Positions 22,262 to 36,900 of a stretch of 64,000 nt of DNA are shown piece by piece. The stretch is taken from positions 5,659,501 through 5,723,500 of the forward strand of contig WHVY01000004.1 in assembly GCA_022266195.1 (NCBI GenBank), read 5' to 3'. Below the pieces are notes generated by a model that was not told the origin of the DNA, did no database searches, and saw nothing but the letters and a program-made list of their open reading frames with translations. This DNA comes from Tetranychus cinnabarinus. Taxonomy: Eukaryota; Arthropoda; Arachnida; Trombidiformes; Tetranychidae. Position 1 is the first letter of the stretch, and every line of letters begins with the position of its first letter. Position numbers and translations under genes: made by a program.

Positions 22262-25200
22262 AAATACTTTGATCAGAACGGGCAAAATATAATTTAATCT
22301 AAAATTGGTTTTTGTATTTAAAATTAGATTAAGGTCTAACGTCTATCTTTTAAATTCGTTTCTTCCTGAAGCTTTTCTCGAATTATTTTTCTTTTTCACT
22401 TTATTCTCTATAACAGGGAACTTAAAATAAGCTTATTGATATAATGTTAATTTAAATGACCAGAAGAGAAGAAGAAAATTATCTCTATGAAATTTAATTC
22501 ATCTTGGGAATTTCTGTAATACTATTGTTGAACAGTGTTATTGTTGTCCAAAATTATTGAGACAGATTTAAATAAACTGTGAGATTTCAGATTAACCACA
22601 GACTTATTTATCAATAAATCGTGAATCTGTCTACAACTGTTATCAACTATTGAGCGAACATCGTTGACCTCCTTCTCTATTGTTACGGAAGTATAATCAC
22701 CCAATCTTCTATCACCTTTAATTGTTCATTGTGTGTTCACAGACAAGATAATAAATTGGTGACAGAATCCATTAAAAACAAACTGGTTTGAATAAATGAA
22801 TCAAGATAACGATTGCTCCTATGAAATGCTTTGACCATGACAATCAAACCAACCTCCAAGTTACATCGAACGCAATAAATTTCAAACCAATCATTTATAT
22901 CAAATAAAAAATGTCCATTCAAACCCAATTGAATTTACCAATTTTACCAAATATCATATTTTAATTTTACTCGTATTACCGTTTAATTTGGTTAACCAAA
23001 TCATTATTATTTTTCTCTTGATTAATCCATTGTTTTCATCGTATTTCCTGGTCAATTGTTGAAGATGATTATAAATACAACTTTAAAACTGAGAGTTTTT
23101 GTGCAACCTAACAAAGTCAAATCACCTTCATTATCTTCATCATCATTATCATCTTCATTGCCTTCATTTGAGTGACCTATTTACATTAGGATGAGTCCAT
23201 CATCGCCATAATAATAATAATCATCATCAGTCAAGGCTATAAGATTTGGGAACAATTTAAACATGTTTTTCACCAAGTGAAAGGGGAAGGTAAATTTGAC
23301 AACTATAAAAAGTAAATTGTTGATATAATACAATTTAATCATGACCTTGCTCTTAGGTAAAACAGGAATGAATGATTAAACATTAAATGAAGGTAACCGA
23401 GATATCAAGAACCATTACAAATGAAACAATAATCACAGACCTGGAAATGTCTCTCGAGTTGATGATTAACATAATCTTATTTAACTCATCTAATGGCTCA
23501 ACAGAATATTTGATTTGTGGCTGATGATTCGATGCATGGCTCAAAATTATGTTCAACCGATTTGCACCAAAAATTGAAACAAATACTAAATGATTTAGAC
23601 TGGTCAAATTGAATTATCATTGGCCATTAGATGAAACGTAATTTCTTTATTGGTTTCTAATTTTTCAATATTTTGCTTTTCTGTTTTTACATTTTGGAGT
23701 GTTTGGTGGTTTTTGCATTGTTAGAGTTGATATTATATTACAGCTGAGTAGTTGATTGTGTATTGACAGCTAATATGAATTATTAATGAATTAAGAGGAA
23801 AAATGAAATGATTGATAATTTGATTAAACTTGAAAATTGAAAGAGATTTAATCTGATCGAACTAAAATTGGATTTCAATTGAAACAGGTTTAAGACAGGA
23901 AGACAAAATTTTTAGCTTTTTAAGAAGGAAAAAAAAAGATTTGTTAAATAGGAAAATTATTCAATTTGCTGGTGCTAATATATCGATTATTTCATAATAG
24001 TAACTTAATCATGGTCAAGTTAGTTGATGAAATTGACCTTGTACAGATTTTGAATAGAAGTGAAGAAGTAAATTTGATAATTAGCAACTAATTTGTCTAA
24101 AAAATTGGTTACTCTTGAATGTTACTCTCACCAACAGGTCAATTGTAATCTCAATTTGGTCTTTACCAAGGGCAAACTGAATTAGATTATCCCGATTTAA
24201 ACCATTTAAAGCATCATGCTATGATTAATAGGTTACAAGTGAAGGAGACTTTTGATTGATTGAGAGTACCAAAATCAAGTTTGATCCAATTTCAAAACCA
24301 GAGGATCCAATTTGAAGATGGAAGATGTTTTCAAATGTTACAACTCGAAATATGTTTTTAATTGGGTGCCCATACATCAAAGTATAACTCCATTGTAAAC
24401 GATTGGTAAGTAATAATTTTATATTTTGAATTTCAGGTTTGTATTAAAGCAACCAATATTTGTTCAGCAGTCCGTAGTGTCCATACATTGTCGAGTTGAA
24501 ATCTCGAATGACTGATGGGTTGGTCTCAAGAAAAACGTCTGCTTGTGTCAATTGTTCAATGTCCTTGTTTTGATTGTCTTTAAATGTCTAAATCCAAATT
24601 CCAGGTTCCTTGATGTTCACGGTTTACTTTACTGGTAACAATCAATTAGGTTTTACCATTGATATGAGAAAGTCGAAAAGATTGGAAATAATGTTTGAAA
24701 AGCCAAGGACATTGCCTAGAGCTGGTCAATATTATCACCACCATTATAGCCATCATATTTATTATCCTTCAACAATAGGTTATTGAAACCTGAAAACTGG
24801 TAAGAAAATGTGAAAACAGCGGTAAATATACTTTGTTTCATTCATTGAATTCATTTTAAACTTAATAATTTGCGTTTGCCTTTTTTGATAAAATCGACTT
24901 ACTTTAAATTGATATCTTTTCTGGAAAATCAGTTGATTTGCTTTCCATTAATTTGATTTTTCACCAATTTACAGGTCAACTAATGAAATTGAAGTTTGTA
25001 TTGTTGGGTTAAATATGATGTTGACTTGAAAAAGTCCATTCAAATGGTCGTTGTTTTTATTGGTTTCTCTGCAAAATTGTGATCAACTCATATTTACCTT
25101 TATCAATTGATATCCATTCCTAATTCGGGTGATAAAGGCTGGTTTAGATGGTCAAAGGAATCATAAATGGACGTTAATAACAGCGATAGATTGTATGATA

Positions 25201-27296
25201 ATGTAATTAACTCGAAAAAACCAGTAGATAAGATGAAGTAAAACTCTTGCTCCTGTTTGGCTTGATTGAATGGCGCATGTTAATGTATGGGTGGAGAGAA
25301 TGAATTATTGTTAGTTGAACTGAACTTTGCCAGGCTATCTCCCGATGACCTAATCGCGATCATTTCAATACCTTGTGGTGTAGATCAGAAGATCAAAACA
25401 AGCAAGAAAGAGATTGAAAAAGAAGCAAGAAAAATGCTGTTGTATCAACGTTTTCCAAGAAATACTCTGTAAACTCTTCCATTGGCTGTTACTGTGACCG
25501 ATGACAAAACTTACAGTTGCTTAGGAAATCGCTAAAAGTAAAATTTGAATGTCAAAGATCTTCTGATTGATTCGTTTGATTTTTAATCTTCATTCAACGA
25601 TATTTTTGATACTTGTTATTGTTATACAATTATCCAAGTTAATGGGATTACCAAGTTTTGTTTAATATTCTTAATTTAACGTGAAATCTACATGAAAATG
25701 GTGGAAGACAATTGACTCTTCTTATGGAACGTGGATCCTTCTTTTAGCCCTCCTCTTCTAATCATTGATTTAACCGTTTTTTCAGCTTAAACTATTCAAA
25801 TTATGGCTGGTTGCTTGATGGTCATCACTGCTGATAATCTCATTTGAGACAGAAAAAGTTATCTTAAGAACAAGTTTTGATTACATGTTGCTTGCTCCAG
25901 CTACTTGAAACTTGGTTTCTTTCTTCTCATCAAATTACATTTCTCTTTGTTTTTTTCTTCCATAGTGGTTTTTAAAATTGAGCTTTTACTGTTTTAAGTA
26001 TTCTAAAAGTGCCAATTCTTTTGTAAATCATGGACCAAATAATAAATCATCTTATACAACGTTTCTAATCGAAAATGCCCGGAATTTAAAACAACGAAAT
26101 GACTTGTTTCTATTGACAATGGATCCTCTTCAGCCGACAGATACATTTGTTTTGAGTAAAATATGAAGTGATTTAAAGGCGAGTTTGAATAACTTACGCT
26201 TATGTGTTACTCATGGAATCATAATGCCAAGTCCCATGTCAATTTCAAATTGCATCATCTTAACCATGATTACAATATTTTATACATCGCTCTTGAAATC
26301 AACTCATTCACTCATCAATTGATCATCAAGAGGCAACTCAACATTTTCTATTCTTCTCCTCTTCTCTACTTCTGATAACTTTATATAAAAAAAAACATAA
26401 TTGTCAACAAGACCAAAGACAAAAGAGATTTCCCTCCAGAACAGTGGCTCCAAGGATAACCATCAACATAATCATCATCGGCAGACAAAAGATAATCTTT
26501 GGAGACCTTAAACCTACAAGGAGAAAAAGTTCTTGAAAACATCAAAATCAAATATTATTCTTACCCAAAGTAGTCTTAAAGATTTTATTTTCCTTCTGTA
26601 ACTTTGCCTTCTCTCTCTCTTCCCTCTTCCATCCCTCCAATTTTCCCTCTTCTGCGTTTTCTTCCCTCTATTCTCATAATTTTCCTTTTCTTCTTTTTTT
26701 CCTTCCTTAGAACATTTCTTATGCCATCTAAAATTTTCTCTTGGCCATTGACTGAACTTCTCTCACTCTCTCTCTCTCTCTCTCGTTTACTGACATCCCC
26801 GTGAATAATGTTGACTTTGTCAACAACAATTTGGTTACCTCGAAGACGTAAACTTAAACTATCCAATCTAACATACGAGTTGCAACGGCTTAATATTGTC
26901 TAGCAATAGTGTCTACTATTACGCCCCTCTCATCATTCCTAACTCTCTACCTATCTTCATCTTGTATCTTCTTCGGCTCACATGAAATTATTCAACAGTT
27001 ACAGATGAACCATTGTTTCATCTCGTTCTTTTTCTTGATCATTTTCTCTCATAATTTCAACCTTCTCAACTGACCCAGGTAGTCAGTTTTTATAAACTTT
27101 AAAACCTAACCTAAAAACTCGTTTCACCAACACTCATTGGAAACTGAACTGTATCCTTAGACGACCAATCTCTTTTTGTTTGTGTTGTTGCTTTTCGATA
27201 AATCGATTGCTCACCTAGCCACATTCCCAATATTTTCACCTTTATTCTTCTTCTGGGAAGAAACTCAATTTGTTCGACAATTTTGATCAACTCGTT
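22262..27296. other. 5 kb gene-poor region
   Basis: No supported gene. Two minus-strand open stretches, 22522-22704 and 22737-22928, are adjacent but in different frames. A third is at 23383-23607. A plus-strand frame at 25287-25472 is open for 61 codons. None shows a family motif or a convincing splice partner. Simple repeats include ATC-rich sequence near 23130-23170 and a TC run at 26759-26784. The last 250 bases should hold the metallopeptidase promoter. Confidence 0.45.
26759..26784 (+). repeat. (TC)n microsatellite
   Basis: Near-perfect TC dinucleotide run with one CA interruption, in an extended pyrimidine-rich zone at 26600-26790. Confidence 0.9.
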
Positions 27297-30200
27297 ATGA
27301 ATCAACGTTACCTTTCACTGTGTTTACCTTTGATTATTATATTGTTTACTACTCTCTATTTGGTGCCAGTGACTTTTTGTGCTACAAGTAAATCAATTAA
27401 CTCTACTAAATTGACCAGTATTGCTTTTTTTCATCTCATACATGACCATGAAAAATTGTCCATTGCTGGTCATATTGACTTTTTAAAATCTTATAAATTG
27501 TCCAACAGTTTTAAACTAACTCTCATTTTCTCGTCTTTTTAGATTCTCAGAATACTGGAAGCAATGGCAAACGAATCTGCTCGACCAAGGCTTGTCAGGA
27601 AACAGGTTAGTTATTCAAATCACGTAAATCTTATCACCATAATTATAGATAATCTTGCAAATTTAGTTTAATTACATTTACTTCAACCAACATTAGAAGC
27701 TTTTAGCATAGAATTACAAATTAATTATAATTTTAGCAACAAAGAAAAGTAAATTAATTAAGATATAATCTTATTTAAATATCATAGACTAATCATTCTT
27801 ATCTTTTTCTGAAAATTGCTAATTCTAACTTTATTTTTTCAGCTAATCGTATTTGGAACGGTATGGATGTTAATGTTGATCCATGTGATGATTTTTATCA
27901 ATTTGCCTGCGGAAATTGGCTTCGTAAAGCTGTGATTCCAAAAGATCGTAGTTGGTGGTCAGTTTGGGCTTTATCCCGGTTAACATTGAAAAAGCAGCTA
28001 AAAAGTAAGTGGTATAACCATTTTACTTTTTTGCTTTCATTGAAATTCATAATCTACCTGAATTACGTGTCATATAAATTGACTAAACATGATATAGATT
28101 TTTATACACTCAAAGAAACTCAAGTACTCTCGGAATAGTAGAGTCGCGTTCACCCACGTCTTCAAACCATTTGGGTCAATGTCTTTAAAAATAAGCTCAT
28201 ACTCTTGACCAATAACTCAGAGTCTTTCTCTAATGGCCAAAATTGAACATTTAAATTTTATAGTTTCATTAAACGAGCAAATTGTAGCCAATTTTCAATA
28301 TTCAATATTCAATATTTTATATCAATAATCTTGATATCTATTGAGTGACAATCCCTCAAGTGGTTTACAATTCCCATACAACTTATTTCAACCAAAGATT
28401 GCATTCACTTACATGCAACAAAAATTGAGTTTCAGTTTCGATTAGAAAATTACTGAAATGCTAAAATATTGATGGTTTTCCAGTCGATTTGGTAATAAAT
28501 CTAACATTAAATTTGCAGATTTATGCACCTGTCATTATTTAGTAGGTTGTAATAGTTAGTGTCAACATCTAATTAAAACTGACCCTGGAACTGAATTAAA
28601 CTTTCATCATCCTTTAACAATAACATAAAGTGCAAGCTATCAATTTGTGAGTACATGTTTAAAAGCTCAATATACTGATGATACAATCGGCTAACTACCA
28701 TTGTAATCATCAAATCCGTGAAACCATTTGTCAAACATCCTTGGCTTAATCGTTTCACTTCTCAAATAATACCTAATCATCTCATTTAGTTGACTTTCCA
28801 TATCCTTTCATACAAACCCTTTCAACTCCCAATTCCAAGATCCAACATTGAAAACATTTTTTCTTCAAGACTCACTTCTTGATCCGTTAATGTTTCATAG
28901 TTACTTATTTCATCCATTAACATTACATTTTCAAGGATTGTAAATTTCACGAATACATTCCAAAAGGTTCAAGTGTCCATTATTTTCATTCAATTACACC
29001 TAGCTTACAAACAATTGATTGGTAATTCCTCGACATTGATAATTTCCTGCAACCTTCACAGTGTTCAGTTCATCGCTTTGAAGCTCTTCAACAAATTAAA
29101 TACAAATATCCCTTTTATCATATCATTAACTGAATGAAGCATATCCATGAATCCAGTTATGCAGATGAACCGGGATTCCCTTAACTCTCTAAACCAATGA
29201 TCTATTGTTGATTAACACAAATCCTTACCCAATATTTACACCGATACGTTGCACCTAGACAACGAACCTAAAGGGACTTTACCTTACCTTAATTTTAAAG
29301 TTCAACTTGGTAGTTTACATAATTTCATTATACAATCGCTATTAAAGAGCAAAGGGTTTGTTTTCGATTTTATTCACCATTGTAAATTTAAATTACTTCG
29401 AGTCTTAATTAGTAAATACAATTGAAAACCAATCTTTAAAGCACAATTAATTTTCTTTGCGTATACTTTTCATTGAAAGTCTAATTTTAATAAGGGAAAA
29501 GGGAAACTGATTGAACAAGCTTACAGCACCTTAAGGCAAAAAAAGGAAAAATAATTAGTAAATTGACAAAAAAACAGATTCTTAAATAATTCACAAACGT
29601 GATTCATATCTTAATTGTAATTTGTAACTTGTAAACAACCATTAAATGCCATTCACAATGGGTTTACATTAAAATCAATGGTCGAGTGTAGTTTTAATGG
29701 GAAAAATTATTTCATCTTTTGTTTAGTTTTGTTTAAAATCTCTAACTTAAATTGAATTTCATTGAATTATCAATAGTTTATAGAAACTGGTTTAATCATA
29801 AAATTTACGACCGTTTAATATCATAGTCAGTGTTGTTTGATTTTCAACTCAACCAGCTCAACTTGGTCTTCGTAAAGGTGTAGGTAAATTTTGTTTCAAC
29901 AATTAGAATTTAATTACTTAATAATCTACTGAATGTCTTTAAATTGTTTGAGAAAAGACGGAATATATATTATCTTTCTCTTTCATTTACTCCAATAAGT
30001 ATGACAATGTTTATGCTTCCTTGTGTTGGGAACAAAAATGGTGTGTCTTAATCATGCAATATAATTTTTACTTTGTACTCGAGGACATTTTCAGGGTCCT
30101 ATGTTAATTGCTTGAAAAATTGATGACTTGTAATTTTAATTGTCGAAAGGCTGAATAGAGTATCGTTTAATTGTCCAAATTTCAAGTCCAGCCTGAAAAT

Positions 30201-33124
30201 AGTTGATCAATTTATACACGAGAAGAAAGTTAATGTAATTGTTTGTCCTTTCGCATTGTTTCAAGTTTAATGTAATAAAAGAAACCTTTGGTTCATTAGG
30301 TTTTTATTTACAAATAAAAAATTTGTCTCTTGTAGGTCAAAATGGCTAATTAAACCGTCAGCCTTTAGACAATTACTGACAATTTAAAACATATTTTGAT
30401 TTAATTTCACATTAGTTCAATGAAAAGGTAGACTAATTTTGGGTGAAAACATCTCGAAATTTCCCTTTTCTTTAAAACATCTAACTCATTTTCACTGATT
30501 TTTCTTCTGTTTTTAGGATTGCTGGATACTAAATATAATCCCAAAATCCATCGTTCACCGGTAATTGGAAGGTTGCTCGATTTTTATTCTGATTGTATGG
30601 ATACGGTGCGTAGAGATGAGGTTGGCATTGGACCATTGTATGAAATACTCGATTCAATTGATGGTTGGCCTGTTATTGTAAAATCATGGGATAGACAGAA
30701 GTATAACTGGTTTGAAAATTATGTTAAATTAAAAAGTCAACTTGGAGCCAATTATCTGATTAAAGTTTATATTGATGTTGATCTTATGAACAATACTCAA
30801 CGTGCTATTTACGTTAGTTAACTTTTTACACTTAAAGTTTATTATTTTTGTATTTTTATTTCACTGGTTTAATCAATTTATTTCTTGTCGTTTCTAGCTC
30901 GATCCACCAGAATTGGATATAAGTATTCATGAATTTGAATCTAGAACCTTTTCAAAAGCTTACAAAAGGTATATGCGTGATATAATTGAGCTCATGAGAC
31001 GTGATAAACTTTCAAAATCTCGAATTGATGCTGATGTCGATGATTTGTACAAATTTGAATATCAACTTCAATCCCTAATTACTAATGGACTTCAACAGAA
31101 AGATCAACTGAACCCTTACCGCAGGATGACCATAGCCAGTCTATCAAAGGAGTTTAGAGGTGTGAGTATTTATTTCCTTTGATCAAGTACATTTTTTGTA
31201 TAACATAAGCTTCTCCTAGAATTATCAATCTAATTGTTTGCTTTCAAATTCCAATTTCAAATTTTATTGTAGATTAATTGGCGAAGATTGATGATTAATA
31301 TGTTTCGCTGGTCAAATACAGAATTTTCAGAGAGTGATATATTTATTATTGAAAATCAGGGTTACTTCAAGCAGTTGGGTTCAATTCTTAGGAATACACC
31401 TGAAAGAACAATTGCCAACTTTTTGGGATGGCGGTTTGTTATTGCCTTTGGTGATTACACTGTCAGTCAATTTCGTCAGTTTCGCTTTAAATTTCAAAGA
31501 GCAAGAAAAGGTTTAAAATCACCAGAAAAGGATTGGGAATTTTGTTACAACCAGTTAGATAATTATTACCATTTTGCTATGGGCCGACTTTATATTGACA
31601 ACTATTTCAATTCAACGAACATAAGAAAAGTGGAAACTCTGGTTAGATACATAAAAGATGCCTTACGAGAAGCCTTTAATAAACAAACATGGATGGATCC
31701 ATTAACTCGAAAAAAAGCAAAACGAAAGGTTTTGATCATTTAAATTATTTTTCAACTTTTTGACTTATGTGACCTCAACTTATGTACCGTTGAGGTTTGA
31801 TTATTAGACGATTTTTGGCATTTTTATATTGTATTCTTTTTTTCTCAAACAGTTAAACAATATGGCTTCTGTTGTGGCTTACCAACCATGGATTAAAGAC
31901 AATCAGCAGCTAGAAAAATTTTACGAAGAGGTAAAACAATCGTTAAATTTGGTAAAATTCAATTCCATTAATACTCTCATCTTTAATCAAAATTTAGCAA
32001 ACTGTGATTCCAGGAAATTTCATCAGAACTATTTTGAAATTTGAAAAAATTGATGCCAGTAAAAAAGTTCGAGCTCTTCGCTACCGAGTCAACCGATATG
32101 CAGTGTAAGTCCACAAATTAAATAGTTGCAACCTTTATTTTATTTTAATTATTTTTTTCCATTCTCTTTTTTTCAATTTTTCAGGCGTCTCTCTGGACCA
32201 GCAATAGTCAACGCTTTCAATTACATTGATCTCAATTATATCCGTAAGATTATTTGGCTATTTTTTAATTCAACCAGCTTGGTTACAACAATGTTTTCAT
32301 CTTTTATTTTCAGAGTTTCCTGCTGCCATTTTAGGTCCTCCATTTTTCTCAAGCGATGTTCCAGATGCTCTTAATTTTGGTGGAATCGGTAAAACAATTG
32401 GCCATGAAATAATCCATTCATTCGATGACGAAGGTTGTTTAGAAACAAAAATACATGAAATATTTGAACTGTTGATTCTCATACTCTGAATTTTCAATAG
32501 GTAAACAACATGATAAAGATGGTAATCTCCGTAATTGGTGGTCACCAGGCTCAACTAGGCGTTACAATGAACGAGCACAATGTTTCATCGATCAATATGA
32601 TCAAATGAAAGATCCAGAAACTGGCTTGAATATCAATGGTGTCAACACTCAGGGTGAAAATATTGCCGATAATGGAGGAATTGATATTGCTTTTAATGTA
32701 TTTAGTCTTGAAATCTAATAGAATTGAATAGAATCTTTATTCGTTTCTTTTTTCTTTTTTTTCTAGGGATACAAAAAATTTGTCAGCCGATCAGCTAAGG
32801 CCAGAGATGAAAGGTTACCCGGGCCAATGTCATCTTTCACTCCTGATCAACTGTTTTTCATTTCATTTGCTTCGGTAAGTTTTTACAAGTGTAGATGGAT
32901 AATACTGATAATTAGAATAACTTATTAATTGTAATTTTCTCTTCAAGATTTGGTGTGAAAAAGAAAGACCAGCTTCTTTGCGAAATTCAATTCTTCAAGG
33001 TGTCCACAGTCCGTCAAAATTCAGAGTGGTTGGAACATTAATGAATAATGACAACTTTGCTCAAGTTTTCAGCTGTCCCAAAGGATCGCCAATGAATCCA
33101 GAATCAAAATGTAAACTTTGGTGA
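27297..33124 (+). CDS. M13 neprilysin-like zinc metallopeptidase
   Basis: Thirteen exons: 27297-27387, 27543-27605, 27843-28004, 30517-30812, 30898-31161, 31273-31728, 31853-31930, 31998-32104, 32185-32243, 32314-32433, 32501-32697, 32767-32874 and 32948-33124. They join in frame to 725 residues, normal for M13 enzymes, which cleave peptides outside the cell. A hydrophobic N-terminus (LPLIIILFTTLYLVPVTFCA) is a signal peptide or type II anchor. DPCDDFYQFACGNW starts the ectodomain. The substrate-cleft motif appears as VNAF followed by FPAAILGPPFF. Zinc ligands are in HEIIH (556-560), with third ligand Glu618 in ENIAD, and the C-terminus is CKLW, as in neprilysin. All catalytic residues are present, so it should be active. 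The start is the ATG at 27297. A poly(A) signal AATAAA is at 33749. Confidence 0.93.
28005..30516 (+). other. long intron 3 of the M13 peptidase gene
   Basis: 2,512 bp, against 60-240 bp for the other introns. It has a short tandem repeat of TTCAATA near 28296-28318 and no supported coding sequence on either strand. Confidence 0.7.
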
Positions 33125-33999
33125 TTACAATAGATTGGTATTTGACTGTAGTCGAATTGGAATGATCAAATGATTTTTATCAGATTTACAGATGTTTAAA
33201 TTTGATATTCTATCAACTTCTTGATTATTTGGTCAAAAATTGAATACGATCAGGATTCTCAAGTTGTATTAGTCAAAACTGGTTTGATGATTCGTCTCTT
33301 TGATCACTTTCAGGTTCTAATCTTTCAGCCATTAATTTATCCTGAAAAATTGAATGGATGCTTATAATTTAAATTGACCAATTTAAGATGTTAACTTAAA
33401 TTTCATCAGCCTTAAAATGTTGCATCCGTTCAAGATCATATTGTAGTGTATTATACAATTGTAATTGTATGTATTTTTGTGAATCTAATTTAACCAAAAA
33501 ATTTCTCAGTATTTCTACATTAGTACTGATTCTCAATTCAATCATTGAAATTACAAAAATGGTACAATTACATCTTGTTTGTTTCAAGTTGTCTAATTGC
33601 TGGTAAAATCAGTGATAATGTATTATAAATATTCAACTACATGTCTTTGGAGTCTTTGTTGACTGATTGTATATCACATTGCAATAATGTGCTGTAAGAG
33701 TATTGAATTTTTTTTGTAAATTTTAGTTTATTTTCGTATCAACAATTTAATAAATCACTTTGTAGATGAAAATCATAAATTTTTCATTGTTTTAAGAGTT
33801 GGAATAAAAAGATTTTTTCGCAAACTGTTATGTTGAAATGGTCCCTCATATTTTTTTCGCGGGAACTGAGGCTTTTCTTTGAATCCTTTCTTTAAATGCT
33901 GTTCTTCTATTTTGGGTGAACTTAATCTATGTCAACTCAAATTATTTTTGTTTATGTTTTCTAATTTTAATAAAGCTTTTAATATTCTAGTTTGATGTT
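33125..33999. other. M13 peptidase 3' flank and RAD50 promoter
   Basis: AATAAA at 33749 is the likely poly(A) signal of the upstream gene, which leaves only about 230 bp before the RAD50 start. No coding sequence seen. Confidence 0.55.
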
Positions 34000-36900
34000 A
34001 TGGCTTGTCTTGGCAAGTTGAGTGTTTCCGGTGTTAGAAGCTTTGATCCAGAAAGTCGCGAAGTCATCAAATTCTTCCCATTAACGTTGATTCTTGGATC
34101 TAACGGTGCTGGTAAAACGACTTTAATTGAGTGCTTACGATATGCTGCTACCAATGAATTTCCTCCATTTACGAACAAGGGTAAAACTTGGATTCATGAT
34201 CTACACTTTGCAAAGGTACTTCATAATTTTTCTATAAATAAGATGTTTATTTTTTCTGTTTTTTGCTCTTTTTAACTCTGATTTTTCATTTCTTTCTAGG
34301 GCCATACTAATCGTGGTCAAGTAAAGCTGGCTTTCAAGGATATACACGAAGTAGAATGTGTTATCACTCGTTCTCTGGAACTCACAGCTAAACGTGACAG
34401 ATCTGGCAAAGTTGTTCCTCAGATGAGAACATTAGATGCCATCATCAAACGTGGAGAAGAAACCATTGTCAGCACTAAATGTGTTCAAATTGATTCGGTT
34501 ATGCTGGACCTTTTAGGTGTCTCTAAAGCTGTACTATCTGATGTTATATTTTGTCATCAAGAAGATTCTAATTGGCCTCTTAGTGAATCTAAAGTTCTCA
34601 AAGAGAAATTTGATCAACTGTTTGGATCCATTGGCTATGTTAAAGCCTTAAAGAGAATCAAAGATGAGCGGACCGAATATTCTAAAAGATTAACGCAGTG
34701 TGAAGGTGAATCCAAGCTTTTCCAAGAACACAAACACCAGGCTGATAAATATTCTAATGAATTACACAAGAACCAAGCAACACTAGCATCATACAAAGAA
34801 AAGATGAATTCTTTAAATCAAGAGATTGGTCCTATCAAGCAGGAACTTGAATCTTTAGCCGTCAAAGAAAAAGCTATGGTGGGTGTTGAAAAGACCATAT
34901 CTAGCTTACAAGCTCAGTTAGATGAGCAAAAGAAGAGCATTGATTACTTGAAGAAGAATATTCGAGAAATTTTTACCGGTACTAAAGAAGAACTCAAAGA
35001 CAAAATATCAAATTTCTCAGCGGGTATCAAAACAAAAGATTTCGAGCTTAAAAAGGCTGAAAAAAAGTTGGAGGATTTTGAGGATGTTCTGAAGCAACTT
35101 AATACTAAAATCAATCGAATATCTATGTCAAAGGGCAAACTAGAAGCCAGACATGCAAAGTTTACTCAAGACAAAAAGAAATTGAAAAATTATCTTCAAA
35201 AACTGCTCAAAGAAGAATCATCGGAATTTGATTCATTGAGTACCTTAGACATCGAAGTAAACACTGATAATGCTTTGGCTACAATCCATACTTCTTTAGA
35301 TTCACGAAAAGGAAAACTAGAAGATGAAATCCGGGTAACACTTAAAGAATTCGATAATTCAATCAAGGAAATTGATCGACGAATGGATGAACTCAAATCT
35401 CAGAAATCTAAGTTGGAGCAATCTATCAAAATCAACAATGATTCTATTAAAGAAAAAACTGATGAAGCTGGTCGAATTGAAATACAATTGAAAGAAATTA
35501 GTCAATCATCTTCACAATTGAAGAAACTCACTGCCCAATTGGAGACAAAAAAAGACGAATTGCGAGAGCTTAATGAAAAGTACGATCTAGTCAACATTCA
35601 AAAGGATATTCGCTCGATTTATGCTGAACAGCAAAAACTCAAGGATAAACTTGATATTCTCTACAAGGAAAAGGATCTTCTTATTGCTCAGAATGAAGCA
35701 AGAGCTGTTTTACAAGTTCACTTGAAAACCCAGGAAAAAGAGCAAGATAATTTAGCTACAATTTATTCTGAACATGTTAATCTTTTGCAAGATCTTGGTA
35801 TTGATGAAAATGACACTGACAAATCTTTCGTTGATGAACTTAAAAACAAGATTCGAGGAGTAGAGAGAAAACTGAAAAACAAAGAAACTGCCAAAGAATC
35901 ACTTGTTTCAGATCGGAGAAAGCTGGAAACTCAATTGGAAATGATAAAAATGAAATTTGAGAATTGTAAGAAAGAGATCAAAGAAAAAGAATCGAAAATC
36001 AAAGCAACTTGTGGCTCAGACTCCTTTGAGAACTATTTGATGTCAATCGAATCTGAATTGAAGGCTTTGCGAAGTAAGAGTGCGACTTCGAGTGGAGCAG
36101 AAACAATTTTATCTGAATACTCAGTCATCATTGAAAAAGAAGCCAAATGTCCCATATGTGAAACTGATTTAAAAGCTACCCTCTCCAAAGTTAAGAGCAG
36201 TTTGACAAAGAAAATTCGGCAACTACCACAGGAGGCTAAAAAGGTGAACGAAGATTTGGCCAAGATGGAAAAACTTTATGAAAAATTACTTCGGTTAAAA
36301 AATGACAATGAAACGGTTAGATCTTCCAAAGAACAGCTTCCAAAATTGAAACAAGAAGTGCTTGATACTCAAAAGAAAGTTGATGACATCTTGAACAAAA
36401 TACAAGTTGGAGAACGTGAACTCAAAAAAGAAAAGGCTGAACTTGATAGACTCCGAGCAGCAGAACCTCAAGCTATAAGTTATGACAATAGTATAAGATC
36501 TCTTCAGGAGGTTGAAAGTCGAATTCAAAAATGTAAAGAAGAACTAGGAGCTGCCGATGATGACTTACGATCTTTGGATGATGTTCGCGAAGAAATTGAG
36601 GAACTTTCAGAGGAATTACATCGAACCGAGGAAAAACACAAAGCACTTCAAGACGAAAAAGATTTGGCATCCAAACAAATAAATGAACTCAAAGAAGAGA
36701 TTTTCAATTTGGAAGGTAAAAAATTGAATCTAGAAAAAGGTCAGCAAAGGCAAGTTTCTCTGACTGAAAAATGCTCAGAATTGCAAAAACAAGTAAACTC
36801 ATTGAAAAAGGATCTCTCCAAATATCATAATGAAATCAAGTCAATTGAACCAAATTTGAAAGAAGTTATTGAAGAAAGAAGAAAATTAGCTGATGAAAAA

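Noticed and set aside
25287..25472. 61-codon plus-strand frame starting MGGENE
   Set aside because: It sits in a gene-poor stretch with no motif, no splice partner and no nearby poly(A) signal.
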